From: Belnapia sp.
Lineage (GTDB): Bacteria; Pseudomonadota; Alphaproteobacteria; Acetobacterales; Acetobacteraceae
Direction of reading: 5' to 3'
NCBI GenBank assembly: GCA_028291445.1
Contig: JAQGIA010000116.1
Location: 1-22,223 of the forward strand
DNA: 22,223 nucleotides
How positions within the stretch are numbered: position 1 is the first letter of the stretch; the number at the start of each line of letters is the position of its first letter. This document shows, piece by piece, positions 1 through 7,513 of the stretch. The notes under the pieces are model-generated. The model saw only the letters and a program-made list of their open reading frames with translations. It searched no databases and had not been told where the DNA came from. The translations under genes were made by a program, and so were the position numbers.

Positions 1-1383
1 ACCGGCCGCAAGGTGGTGCTGGAAGGCTACCTGCCGCCGCGCGACGAGCGCTTGCAGAGCTTCTCCGTCACCCCTGACCCGGGGGTGATCGAGGTGAACA
101 TCCATCCCAGCACCGGCTGGTCCGAGCATGTCGGCCGTACCGAGGTGCTGTACGAGGAAGCCCGCCAGCTTGGCCTGGCCGCCGAGAAATTCATGCTCGA
201 CGGCCGCCATGTCGGCACCGGCGGCGGCAATCACGTGGTCATGGGTGCGGCGAGCCCGAAGGACAGCCCCTTCCTCCGCCGGCCGGACCTGCTGAAGTCG
301 CTGCTGGGCTTCTGGCACAACCACCCAAGCCTGTCCTACCTGTTCAGCGGGATGTTCATCGGCCCGACCAGCCAGCATCCGCGCGTGGACGAGGCGCGGC
401 AGGACAGCATCGCCGAGCTGGAAGTCGCCTTCTCCAAGATCGCGCCGCACCGCGAAACACCGCCCTGGCTGGTCGACCGGCTGTTCCGCAACATCCTGGC
501 CGACATGACCGGCAATACCCACCGGACCGAGTTCTGCATCGACAAGATGTACGCGCCGGAAAGCACCGCCGGCCGGCTCGGCCTGGTCGAGTACCGCGCG
601 CTGGAGATGCCGCCCCATGCCCGCATGTCGGCGGCGCAGATGCTGCTGATGCGGAGCGCGGTCGCCGCCTTCTGGCAAAACCCCTATGAGCGGAAGCTGA
701 TCCGCTGGGGCACCCGGCTGCACGACCAGTTCATGCTGCCGCATTACGTCGAGCAGGATTTCGCCGAGGCGCTGGATGAGCTCGGCTCCCTCGGCTTCCC
801 GCTCGAGGCATCCTGGTTCGCGCCGCACCTCGAATTCCGCTTTCCCCGCATCGGCGAGATCACCCTGCGCGGCATGGAGGTCGAGCTGCGCCATGCGCTC
901 GAGCCCTGGCATGTGCTGGGCGAGGAACCGGCGGCCGGCGGCACCGCCCGCTACGTCGACAGCAGCACCGAACGCCTGCAGGCCCGCGTCTCCGGCTGGG
1001 TCGATGAGCGCTTCATCCTGGCCTGCAACGGCCATGCGGTGCCGCTGACCCGGACGGATACGCAAGGCGAGTACGTCGGCGGCATCCGCTTCAAGGCCTG
1101 GGACCCGCCGAGCGCGCTGCACCCGACCATCCGCGCCCAGGGCCCGCTGGTGCTCGATGTCTACGACCGCTGGACCGGGCGCAGCCTGGGCGGGCTGACC
1201 CACCACGTCTCCCACCCCGGCGGCCGCAGCTACGAGACGCTGCCGGTCAATGCCAATGAGGCCGAGGCCCGCCGCCGCACCCGCTTCCAGCCCTTCGGCC
1301 ATACCGCCGGCGCGATGGCGCCGCCCGCGGCGGTCCCGAACAAGGAGGCGCCCCGCACCCTGGACCTGCGGCGGGTCGGCTAG
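1..1383 (+). CDS. DUF2126 family protein, C-terminal part (5' end outside window)
   Basis: The reading frame is open from base 1, so this is the C-terminal ~460 residues of a longer protein; family members usually have about 1,100 residues with an N-terminal transglutaminase-like domain, which would lie upstream. The visible part has the family's GGGNHVVMG motif (near residue 75), a Gly-Phe-Trp-His-Asn-His segment (near residue 105) and a GPTSQHPRVDEAR segment. DUF2126 has been proposed in comparative genomics to be a glutamine-synthetase-fold COOH-NH2 ligase; no reaction is proven. The stop lies 2 nt before the candidate TTG start of the next gene. The next two plus-strand genes (ATP-grasp/alpha-E and transglutaminase) are its usual partners, so it is probably the first or second gene of a peptide ligation operon. 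The protein is cytoplasmic as far as can be seen. Family call is firm; function is inference. Confidence 0.9.
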   Translation, partial: TGRKVVLEGYLPPRDERLQSFSVTPDPGVIEVNIHPSTGWSEHVGRTEVLYEEARQLGLAAEKFMLDGRHVGTGGGNHVVMGAASPKDSPFLRRPDLLKSLLGFWHNHPSLSYLFSGMFIGPTSQHPRVDEARQDSIAELEVAFSKIAPHRETPPWLVDRLFRNILADMTGNTHRTEFCIDKMYAPESTAGRLGLVEYRALEMPPHARMSAAQMLLMRSAVAAFWQNPYERKLIRWGTRLHDQFMLPHYVEQDFAEALDELGSLGFPLEASWFAPHLEFRFPRIGEITLRGMEVELRHALEPWHVLGEEPAAGGTARYVDSSTERLQARVSGWVDERFILACNGHAVPLTRTDTQGEYVGGIRFKAWDPPSALHPTIRAQGPLVLDVYDRWTGRSLGGLTHHVSHPGGRSYETLPVNANEAEARRRTRFQPFGHTAGAMAPPAAVPNKEAPRTLDLRRVG

Positions 1384-1385
1384 CC

Positions 1386-4103
1386 TTGGCGACCGCCGCC
1401 GCGGAAGGGCCGGGTCCGGCGCCGTCCCCGCTCGACGAGGTCCCGCCCAACGGGTCCGCCCTGGATGAGCCCATTCTGGTCGAGCCCATTCTGGTCGAGC
1501 CCGGCCTGGAGGAGCTTGGGCTGGATGAGATGGTCGACGGGGCCGGCGGCTTCCGGCCGCATTGGCGTAGCCTGCTCGGCGCCCTGGCCGACCTGGGACC
1601 CGCGGTGCTGGCCGAGCGCGTGGTGCTGCTCGACCGCTTCCTCGCCGATGAGGGGGTGACCAGCCTGCTGGCCCCCGCCGTGCCCGAGCGCCCGGCCGGC
1701 TGGCGCTGCGATCCCATCCCGCTGATCCTGCCGGCGGCGGAATTCGATGCGCTGGAGGCCGGCCTGGCCCAGCGCGCCACCCTGCTGGAAGCCATCCTCC
1801 AGGATGTCTACGGGCCGCAGCGCCTGCTGGCCGAGGGCGCCCTGCCGCCCGCCCTGGTGCATGCCAACCCCGCCTTCCTCCGGCCCTGCCGGGCGCCCGA
1901 GGGCCAGCGGGACGCGCCGCTGCTGCATCTCTATGCCGCCGACCTCGCGCGCGGCCCGGACGGCGCCTGGCGGGTGGTGGCGGACCGCACCGCCAGCCCG
2001 ACCGGCATCGCCCATGTGCTGGAGAACCGCCGCGCGCTGTCCCGCCACATGCCGGAGTTCCTCCGCGCCCGGGAGCTGCGCCAGCTCGGCCCCTTCTTCG
2101 ACATCTGGCAGGATGCGCTGCAGAACCTGGCGCCGGAGGATGCCGGCCGGGGCGGCACTCCCGGCGTCGCCCTGCTGGCGACCGGGCATAGCAGCCCGCT
2201 CTGGTTCGAGCATGTCATCCTCTCACGCGAGCTGTCCTGCGCCCTGGTCGAAGGTGGCGACCTCACGGTGCGCGACGGCGTGCTCTACCTGAAGACGCTG
2301 CGCGGGCTGCAACGCGTCGACGTGCTGCTGCGCCGGCAGGATGGCCGGACCATCGACCCGATGGAGCTGGAATCCAGCATGGCGGATGGCGTCACCGGCC
2401 TGCTGGACGCCGCCCGCGGCGGCGCGGTGAAGATCGTCAACGACCCCGGCACCGGCTTCGCCGAGGCGCCGGCGCTGGCCGCCTTCCTGCCCGACCTCGC
2501 CCGCCGCCTGTTGGGCGAGGAGCTGCTGCTGCCCGGCGCCCGAACGCTCTGGCTGGGCGACCCCGCCGCCCGCGCCGCCGTGGGGGGGGATTTCACCCCC
2601 TGGCTGGTCCGCCGTGCGGTGGATGGCACGGTGCCCTCGATCCGCCCCGCCCGGCTGGGCGCCGCGGCACGCGAGGCCCTGGCCACCCGCATCCTGACGG
2701 CGCCGCGCGACTATGCCCTCTCGGAGGCGCTGGCGCCTTCGGTCGCGCCCTGCGTCGGCCCGGATGGACGGCTGTTGCCCCGCCCGGTCATCCTGCGGCT
2801 GTTCCTGGTATTCGACGGCACCCGCTGGCGCGCCTTGCAGGGCGGGCTGGCACGGGTGGTGGCCGAGCCGCAGGCCGGCGCCGGTTCCAGCCCCGCCACC
2901 GGTCACCGCCTGCCCGAAATCCTCTCCCCCGGCATCCTTTCCAAGGATGTCTGGGTCCCGGCCGATGATGGCACCGCCATCCACGGCCCGCGCGGCGTGC
3001 CGGTCCCGGCGCTGGCCATCCGCCGTACCTCCGGCGACCTGCCCAGCCGGGTCGCCGACAACTTCTTCTGGCTCGGCCGCTACCTGGAACGGCTGGAAAG
3101 CGCCGCCCGGCTGCTGCGCGCCGGGGCCAGCCGGCTCGGCCGCGCCACGCCCACGCCGCGCGAGCTGGCCGAGCTGCGCAGCCTCTGCGCCTGCCTGGTC
3201 CGGGCCGAGCTGCTGGATGCCGAAACCGCTCAGGGCGGCCTGCATGGCCTCGGCGCCCGGCCGCTGACCCGGGCGCTGCTGCGGGCGATGCGGGAGGGCG
3301 GGCCGGTGCTCGGGCTGGTCGCCAAGGTCTCCCGCATGACCGACCTGCTGCGCGACAGGCTGACCGGGGAGATGCAGCTCGCCCTGCAACAGGGCCTGCG
3401 CGACCTGCAACGGCTGCTGCGGCCAGAGCTTGTCCAACCTGGGTCGCCGCAGCGCGAGGATGCGCTCGGCCTCGACCACCTGACCGAGGCGAGCAACGCC
3501 GTGCTCACCTTCGCCGCCACCGTCGCCGGCCTCGCCGCGGAGAATATGGTGCGCGGCGGCGGCCGGCTTTTCCTCGACCTCGGCCGCCGGGTGGAGCGCG
3601 CCCAGGCGATCGCCGCCGAGCTGGCCCGGGCGCTGGACCAGCCGGGCACCGCCAGCCAGCCGGCCCGCCTGGAACCCGGGCTGCGCCTGGCGCTGGAGCT
3701 GCGCGATTCGGTCATCACCTACCGCAGCCGGTACCTGACGGTGCTGCAACCCGGCCCGGTGCTGGATCTGGTGCTGGCCGACGAGGGCAATCCGCGCGGC
3801 CTGGCCTTCCAACTGGCCGCCGCGCGGGACATGCTGTTCGACCTTGATGGCGATGCCGGGTCCCCGCTCGGCCTGGCCGCCGGGCAATTGCTGGAGGATG
3901 CGCGGGCCATGGTGCGGGATGTGGTGATGGCCCCGGCGCAGGCGGAAGCGGCGTTTCGCCTGCCGCCACGGTTGCGCGCCATGGAAGGCGCCGTCGCCGC
4001 CCTTTCGAACCGGATCGCCCGGCGATACTTCACCCTGCTGCCGGCGGCGCATAGCCTCGGCCCCACCACCGCTCCCGGCGGCCGGCTGCGTGGCGCGGCG
4101 TGA
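1386..4103 (+). CDS. Circularly permuted ATP-grasp + alpha-E domain fusion protein
   Basis: A single 905-residue protein joins two parts often encoded separately. Residues ~50-545 are a circularly permuted ATP-grasp domain (DUF404/DUF407 type), shown by the LYAADLARGPDGAWRVVADR segment and a conserved SKDVWVP near residue 515. Residues ~550-895 are an alpha-E domain (DUF403), starting at the typical PSRVADNFFWLGRYLERLE. Such ATP-grasp proteins are predicted to make peptide or amide bonds using ATP; alpha-E proteins have no known activity. The start is uncertain: TTG at 1386 gives a 47-residue variable N-terminus containing four 15-nt repeats, while ATG at 1527 sits where homology to the family begins, with GGAGGAG about 13 nt upstream. 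The stop overlaps the next start (GTGA). Cytoplasmic, in one operon with its neighbours. Confidence 0.9.
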   Translation: MATAAAEGPGPAPSPLDEVPPNGSALDEPILVEPILVEPGLEELGLDEMVDGAGGFRPHWRSLLGALADLGPAVLAERVVLLDRFLADEGVTSLLAPAVPERPAGWRCDPIPLILPAAEFDALEAGLAQRATLLEAILQDVYGPQRLLAEGALPPALVHANPAFLRPCRAPEGQRDAPLLHLYAADLARGPDGAWRVVADRTASPTGIAHVLENRRALSRHMPEFLRARELRQLGPFFDIWQDALQNLAPEDAGRGGTPGVALLATGHSSPLWFEHVILSRELSCALVEGGDLTVRDGVLYLKTLRGLQRVDVLLRRQDGRTIDPMELESSMADGVTGLLDAARGGAVKIVNDPGTGFAEAPALAAFLPDLARRLLGEELLLPGARTLWLGDPAARAAVGGDFTPWLVRRAVDGTVPSIRPARLGAAAREALATRILTAPRDYALSEALAPSVAPCVGPDGRLLPRPVILRLFLVFDGTRWRALQGGLARVVAEPQAGAGSSPATGHRLPEILSPGILSKDVWVPADDGTAIHGPRGVPVPALAIRRTSGDLPSRVADNFFWLGRYLERLESAARLLRAGASRLGRATPTPRELAELRSLCACLVRAELLDAETAQGGLHGLGARPLTRALLRAMREGGPVLGLVAKVSRMTDLLRDRLTGEMQLALQQGLRDLQRLLRPELVQPGSPQREDALGLDHLTEASNAVLTFAATVAGLAAENMVRGGGRLFLDLGRRVERAQAIAAELARALDQPGTASQPARLEPGLRLALELRDSVITYRSRYLTVLQPGPVLDLVLADEGNPRGLAFQLAAARDMLFDLDGDAGSPLGLAAGQLLEDARAMVRDVVMAPAQAEAAFRLPPRLRAMEGAVAALSNRIARRYFTLLPAAHSLGPTTAPGGRLRGAA
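1467..1526 (+). repeat. Four tandem 15-nt units in the N-terminus of the ATP-grasp/alpha-E gene
   Basis: Two identical units (GAGCCCATTCTGGTC) are followed by two diverged ones at 1497-1511 and 1512-1526. They encode EPILV, EPILV, EPGLE and ELGLD. They lie in the variable segment just before the conserved part of the protein. A weaker pair of 15-nt units (EILSP, GILSK) occurs in the same gene at 2916-2945. Their similarity in period to other repeats in the window is discussed in the findings. Confidence 0.85.
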
Positions 4104-4996
4104 TCTACCGGGTCCGCCACACCACGCGCTACGCCTATGGCAGCACGGTCGACCTGGCCTCGCACCTGCTGCACCTGCTGCCGCGCGAACTGCCCGGCCA
4201 GCAGGTGCTGGCGGCCGAGATCATCGCCGAGCCGGCCGGCTCCCGCCGCCGTGACGGGTTCGATCATTTCGGCAACCACGTCACCTGGCTTTTCGTCGAT
4301 GTCCCGCATGGCGTCTTCGAGGTCACCGGCGATGCGACGGTCGACGTCGGCTTCGCCGTCCCGCCGCCCGCTGCCGCGACCCTCGCCTGGGAGGCGGTCG
4401 CCGACCTCGCCCGGGCCGGCGGGCCGGCCGCCTGGCAGGCGGCGGAGTTCACCTTCGACAGCCCGATGGTCCGCATCGAGCCCGCCGCCGGCGCCTATGC
4501 CGCCAGCAGCTTCCCCGCCGGCCGGCCGGTATTGGAAGGGCTGCTGGAGCTCAACCTCCGGATCCGCCGCGAATTCACCTATCGCTCCGGCGTCACCGAC
4601 CTCTCGACGCCGGTGGCCGAGGTGCTGCGGCGGCGCGAAGGGGTCTGCCAGGACTTCTCCCACCTGATGATCAGCGCGTTGCGGGCGCTCGGCCTGCCGG
4701 CCCGCTACGTCTCCGGCTATATCCGTACCTATCCGCCGCCAGGCCAGCCGCGCCGGCGCGGCACCGACCAGTCGCATGCCTGGGTCGGCGCCTGGCTCGG
4801 GCCGGAGCATGGCTGGGTCGGCGTCGACCCGACCAATGGCGTGGTGGTGCGGGATGAGCATCTGGTGGTCGGCTGGGGTCGCGATTACGCCGATGTCAGC
4901 CCGGTCAGCGGCGTGGTGCTCGGCGGCGGCGACCATCGGTTGACCATCGCCGTCGATCTCGAACCGATCGAGGCGACGGCGGCGGCGGAACGCTGA
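4100..4996 (+). CDS. Transglutaminase-like cysteine peptidase family protein
   Basis: This 298-residue protein has the bacterial transglutaminase N-terminal beta domain (residues ~1-90, opening IYRVRHTTRYAYG) followed by a transglutaminase-like papain-fold domain. The catalytic triad is visible: Cys183 in GVCQDFSHLM, His226 in SHAWVGAWL and Asp243 in GVDPTNG. These domains either hydrolyse peptide or isopeptide bonds or crosslink them; which applies here is unknown. The GTG start is fixed by the GTGA overlap with the upstream ATP-grasp/alpha-E gene, implying translational coupling. No signal peptide is evident, so it should act in the cytoplasm. Being co-encoded with a predicted amide ligase suggests it processes or removes the same peptide product. 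The family call is strong; the substrate is unknown. Confidence 0.93.
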   Translation: MIYRVRHTTRYAYGSTVDLASHLLHLLPRELPGQQVLAAEIIAEPAGSRRRDGFDHFGNHVTWLFVDVPHGVFEVTGDATVDVGFAVPPPAAATLAWEAVADLARAGGPAAWQAAEFTFDSPMVRIEPAAGAYAASSFPAGRPVLEGLLELNLRIRREFTYRSGVTDLSTPVAEVLRRREGVCQDFSHLMISALRALGLPARYVSGYIRTYPPPGQPRRRGTDQSHAWVGAWLGPEHGWVGVDPTNGVVVRDEHLVVGWGRDYADVSPVSGVVLGGGDHRLTIAVDLEPIEATAAAER

Positions 4997-5164
4997 ACGG
5001 CGGCAGCATCGGCGCCTAGGCCGGGCCGTCCCGATGCGGTTCCGATCCGTCTTTCACGGACCTTTCCCGGTTCGGACGCGTCCTGGACGCGGCCGGCCGC
5101 TGCGCCGCAAGCGGCTCGGACGACGCCGATCGGCCACTCCGTCGGCCCTTCAAGGACGTCCCCG

Positions 5165-6268
5165 ATGAAGCTTTTCCGCTGCCAGGCCTGCGATCAGATC
5201 CTCTATTTCGAGAATACCCGCTGCGAGGCCTCGGGCCATGTGCTCGGTTTCGTGCCGGAGATGGCCGAGCTTTCGGCGTTGGAACCGCTCGACGGCGAGG
5301 CGCCGGTGGCCGATGCGGCGCCGCTCTGGCAGGCCCTGGCGACCCCGGAGTCCAGCCCGGTCCGGTTCTGCAGCAATGTCGCGCATGATGCCTGCAACTG
5401 GGTGGTGCCGGCGGATTCTCCCGAGAGCCTCTGCGCCGCCTGCCGCTACAATCGGGTGGTGCCGGACCTCGCCGTGCCGGCCAACCTGTTCGCCTGGCAG
5501 CGCTGGCAGGCGGCCCAGCACCGGTTGGTCTATACGCTGCGCCGATTGCGGCTGCCGCTGGCCAATCGCCAGGACGACCCGGCGCATGGGCTGGTCTTCG
5601 ACGTGCTGGCCGACCTGCCGGATGGACCCAAGGTGCTCACCGGGCATGACGAGGGGGTCATCACCCTGGCGCTCAGCGAGGCCGACGATGCCGAGCGGGA
5701 GCGCCGGCGTACCGCCATGGGCGAGCCCTACCGGACCCTGCTCGGCCATCTCCGGCACGAGACCGGGCACCATTACTGGGACCTGCTGGTACGCGACACC
5801 GGCCGGCTGGAGGAATGCCGCGCCGTCTTCGGCGACGACAGCCAGGACTACAACGAGGCCTTGGCCCGGCATTATGCCAATGGCGCCCCGTCCGACTGGC
5901 GCGCCGGCTATGTTTCCGCCTATGCGACCGCGCATCCCTGGGAGGATTTCGCCGAGACCTGGGCGCATTACCTGCATATCGTGGACACGCTTGAAATGGC
6001 CGGGGCCTTCGGCATCCAACTCATGCCGCCGCTGCTGAAGCAGCCCTCGGCCGGCGATGCGGGGACGGCGCAGCTGCTCGCCGCCGAGGTCGATTTCGAT
6101 CCCTTCGGGCCGATCGGCATCGAAACGCTGATCGAGGCCTGGCTGCCGCTCACCTATGCGGTGAACAGCCTGAACCGTTGCATGGGAACCGCAGATTTTT
6201 ATCCTTTCGTCCTGTCGGAGCCGGCGATCGCCAAGCTCGGTTACGTGCACCGGCTGATTCGCACATAA
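5165..6268 (+). CDS. Zinc-ribbon, putative zinc-binding metallopeptidase (Peptidase_Mx-like)
   Basis: The 367-residue protein begins with a zinc-ribbon-like segment: CQAC at residues 6-9, then Cys20, a Cys near 71 and a CAAC at about 91-94. The catalytic region has HETGH at residues 198-202, followed by a conserved DYNEALARHY and DFAETWAHYLH, where the Glu of FAETW is the likely third metal ligand. This matches the cytoplasmic zinc-binding peptidase family that carries a DUF2248-type zinc ribbon. There is no signal peptide. The ATG is supported by AAGGA at 5152-5156, 8 nt upstream. It lies 168 bp after the transglutaminase on the same strand and belongs functionally with that cluster, because this peptidase often accompanies the ATP-grasp/alpha-E/transglutaminase genes. 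Substrate unknown. Confidence 0.88.
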   Translation: MKLFRCQACDQILYFENTRCEASGHVLGFVPEMAELSALEPLDGEAPVADAAPLWQALATPESSPVRFCSNVAHDACNWVVPADSPESLCAACRYNRVVPDLAVPANLFAWQRWQAAQHRLVYTLRRLRLPLANRQDDPAHGLVFDVLADLPDGPKVLTGHDEGVITLALSEADDAERERRRTAMGEPYRTLLGHLRHETGHHYWDLLVRDTGRLEECRAVFGDDSQDYNEALARHYANGAPSDWRAGYVSAYATAHPWEDFAETWAHYLHIVDTLEMAGAFGIQLMPPLLKQPSAGDAGTAQLLAAEVDFDPFGPIGIETLIEAWLPLTYAVNSLNRCMGTADFYPFVLSEPAIAKLGYVHRLIRT

Positions 6269-6350
6269 GAGCGCATGGACTACAGGCTATTTCTTAACAA
6301 ATCGAAACGGTCTCTTCGGCCGCGATGACACGCGCCCGTTACGATAAGTC

Positions 6351-6379
6351 TTGAGCGAATGCTTGGGACGTACTACAAC
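6351..6379 (+). promoter_or_regulatory. Candidate sigma-70-type promoter for the queD-like/folE operon
   Basis: TTGAGC (6351-6356) and TACAAC (6374-6379) are separated by exactly 17 bp, each matching 4 of 6 consensus positions. They lie in the 141-bp gap before the queD-like gene, which is clearly richer in A+T than the surrounding coding DNA. A transcript would start near 6386, only about 24 nt before the ATG. Pattern match only. Confidence 0.4.
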
Positions 6380-6409
6380 CTGTGAGAGAAATCGCAAAGC
6401 TCAAGCATC

Positions 6410-6844
6410 ATGATCGAGACTTTCCGTGAGTTCACATTTGAGGCAGCGCACAAGACGCCGCCCTATTCCGGCCTGCACGGTCATTCGTTCCTGGTCCGCA
6501 TATTCCTGCGCGGGGAGCCGCACCCGGAATATGGCTGGACGCACAACCAGTATGAGGTCGAGCCCGTGGTCGATGCGGTCCGCCGCGACCTCGACCAGCG
6601 CTACCTGAACGATGTGCCGGGCCTTGCCGTGCCCAGTCTCGAGAACGTCGCACGCTGGGTCTACGAGCGCTTCGCGGCGCTGCTGCCCGGGCTGCATCGG
6701 GTCACCATCCAGCGCGGCATGCCCGGGCAGATCGAGGGCTGCACCTATGCGCCGCTTGGCTTTCCCGAAACTGAGCTAGCCCAAACCACGATAGCCCAGG
6801 CTAATCCGGTTCAGGCCAAGCCCGCCCAGGATATCCTGGCATGA
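6410..6844 (+). CDS. QueD / 6-pyruvoyl-tetrahydropterin synthase-fold protein lacking the catalytic residues
   Basis: The 144-residue protein has the tunnelling-fold signature of QueD: TFEAAH at 9-14 and HGHSF at 23-27, giving the three zinc histidines (His14, His23, His25), plus RYLNDVPGL at 64-72. The catalytic parts are missing. E. coli QueD has Cys27 four residues before HGH; here that loop reads KTPPYSGL with no Cys. The Asp-His pair (LDHHYLND) is LDQRYLND here, so the His is Gln63. The catalytic Glu in KETCTAGC has no equivalent in QRGMPGQIEGC, which also carries a 3-residue insertion. The C-terminus is four pentapeptide repeats. The stop overlaps the folE start (ATGA). It may be a pterin-binding protein, a neofunctionalised enzyme or a FolE partner; canonical QueD activity is doubtful. 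Confidence 0.82.
   Translation: MIETFREFTFEAAHKTPPYSGLHGHSFLVRIFLRGEPHPEYGWTHNQYEVEPVVDAVRRDLDQRYLNDVPGLAVPSLENVARWVYERFAALLPGLHRVTIQRGMPGQIEGCTYAPLGFPETELAQTTIAQANPVQAKPAQDILA
6776..6835 (+). repeat. Four 15-nt units at the 3' end of the queD-like gene
   Basis: The units encode LAQTT, IAQAN, PVQAK and PAQDI, all in frame with a shared central Gln, and sit immediately before the stop. The shared core is GCCCA(A/G) or TTCAG at the same place in each unit. This tail is beyond the end of the conserved QueD fold. Confidence 0.75.
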
Positions 6845-7509
6845 GCAGCGCGCTGCACCGGCTGCGCCCGTCGCGGCGCTCGAACGAGGCCCTGGATGCG
6901 CCGCTCAACCAAGTCGAGGAAGGTGCCATGATCGGCGCCGCCGCGACCAAGCTGGAGGAGCTTTTCGATATCCTCCGCATCGACCATCGCAACGACCACA
7001 ATACCCGCGACACCCCGCGGCGCGTGGCCCGGATGCTGGTCGAGGAATTGATGGCCGGGCGCTATGCCGAGCCGCCCGAAATCACCGAATTCGACAATGT
7101 GCAGCGCTTCAACGAGCTGATCGTGATCGGCCCGATCACCCTCCGCTCGACCTGTGCGCACCACCTCATGCCGATCTATGGCGAGGCCTATATCGGCGTG
7201 CTGCCGGCAGCCGACGGCAAGATCATCGGCCTGTCCAAATACGACCGGATCGTCGAGCATTTCGGTGCCCGGCTGCAGATCCAGGAAGAACTGGTGCGCC
7301 AGATCGGCGAGTTCATCTTCGCCCGGACGGCGCCGCAGGGCCTCGCGGTCCGGATCAGCGCGGTCCATATGTGCCGGACCCAGCGCGGCGTGCGCGGCAG
7401 CCATCAGGGCCGCATGGTCACCAGCGCCTATTTCGGCAGTCTCGCCGATGATCCGGCGCGGAAGGAAGAATTCCTCCGCGAGTGCCTGGCGCTCGGCAAG
7501 GCGCCCTGA
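6841..7509 (+). CDS. folE: GTP cyclohydrolase I, FolE-type, with atypical zinc motif
   Basis: FolE opens the guanine ring of GTP to make 7,8-dihydroneopterin triphosphate, the entry to folate, tetrahydropterin and queuosine synthesis. The 222-residue protein shows the family landmarks: DNTRDTPRR-like HNTRDTPRRVARM, the zinc motif STCAHH, GLSKYDRIV, RLQIQEELVRQI and the second zinc Cys in HMCRTQRGVRG. Zinc ligands (two Cys and one His) and the QE glutamate that reads guanine are all present. It differs from the usual form in having CAHH for CEHH, MCR for MCM, and an altered GVRGSHQGRMVTSA end. Its ATG overlaps the queD-like stop by 4 nt, so the two are co-translated. Probably active; whether it serves folate or a special pterin is unclear. 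Confidence 0.9.
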   Translation: MSSALHRLRPSRRSNEALDAPLNQVEEGAMIGAAATKLEELFDILRIDHRNDHNTRDTPRRVARMLVEELMAGRYAEPPEITEFDNVQRFNELIVIGPITLRSTCAHHLMPIYGEAYIGVLPAADGKIIGLSKYDRIVEHFGARLQIQEELVRQIGEFIFARTAPQGLAVRISAVHMCRTQRGVRGSHQGRMVTSAYFGSLADDPARKEEFLRECLALGKAP

Positions 7510-7513
7510 CGCC

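Noticed and set aside
2223..4052. 609-codon open frame on the minus strand
   Set aside because: It is antisense to the ATP-grasp/alpha-E gene and has the same low-complexity shadow composition.
5046..5060. Hairpin TCCGT-CTTTC-ACGGA after the transglutaminase gene
   Set aside because: A 5-bp stem is too weak to call a terminator, and the next gene on the same strand may belong to the same operon.
6269..6409. Possible preQ1 or other riboswitch before the queD-like gene
   Set aside because: No recognisable aptamer core or pseudoknot sequence is seen, and the predicted transcript leader is only about 24 nt.
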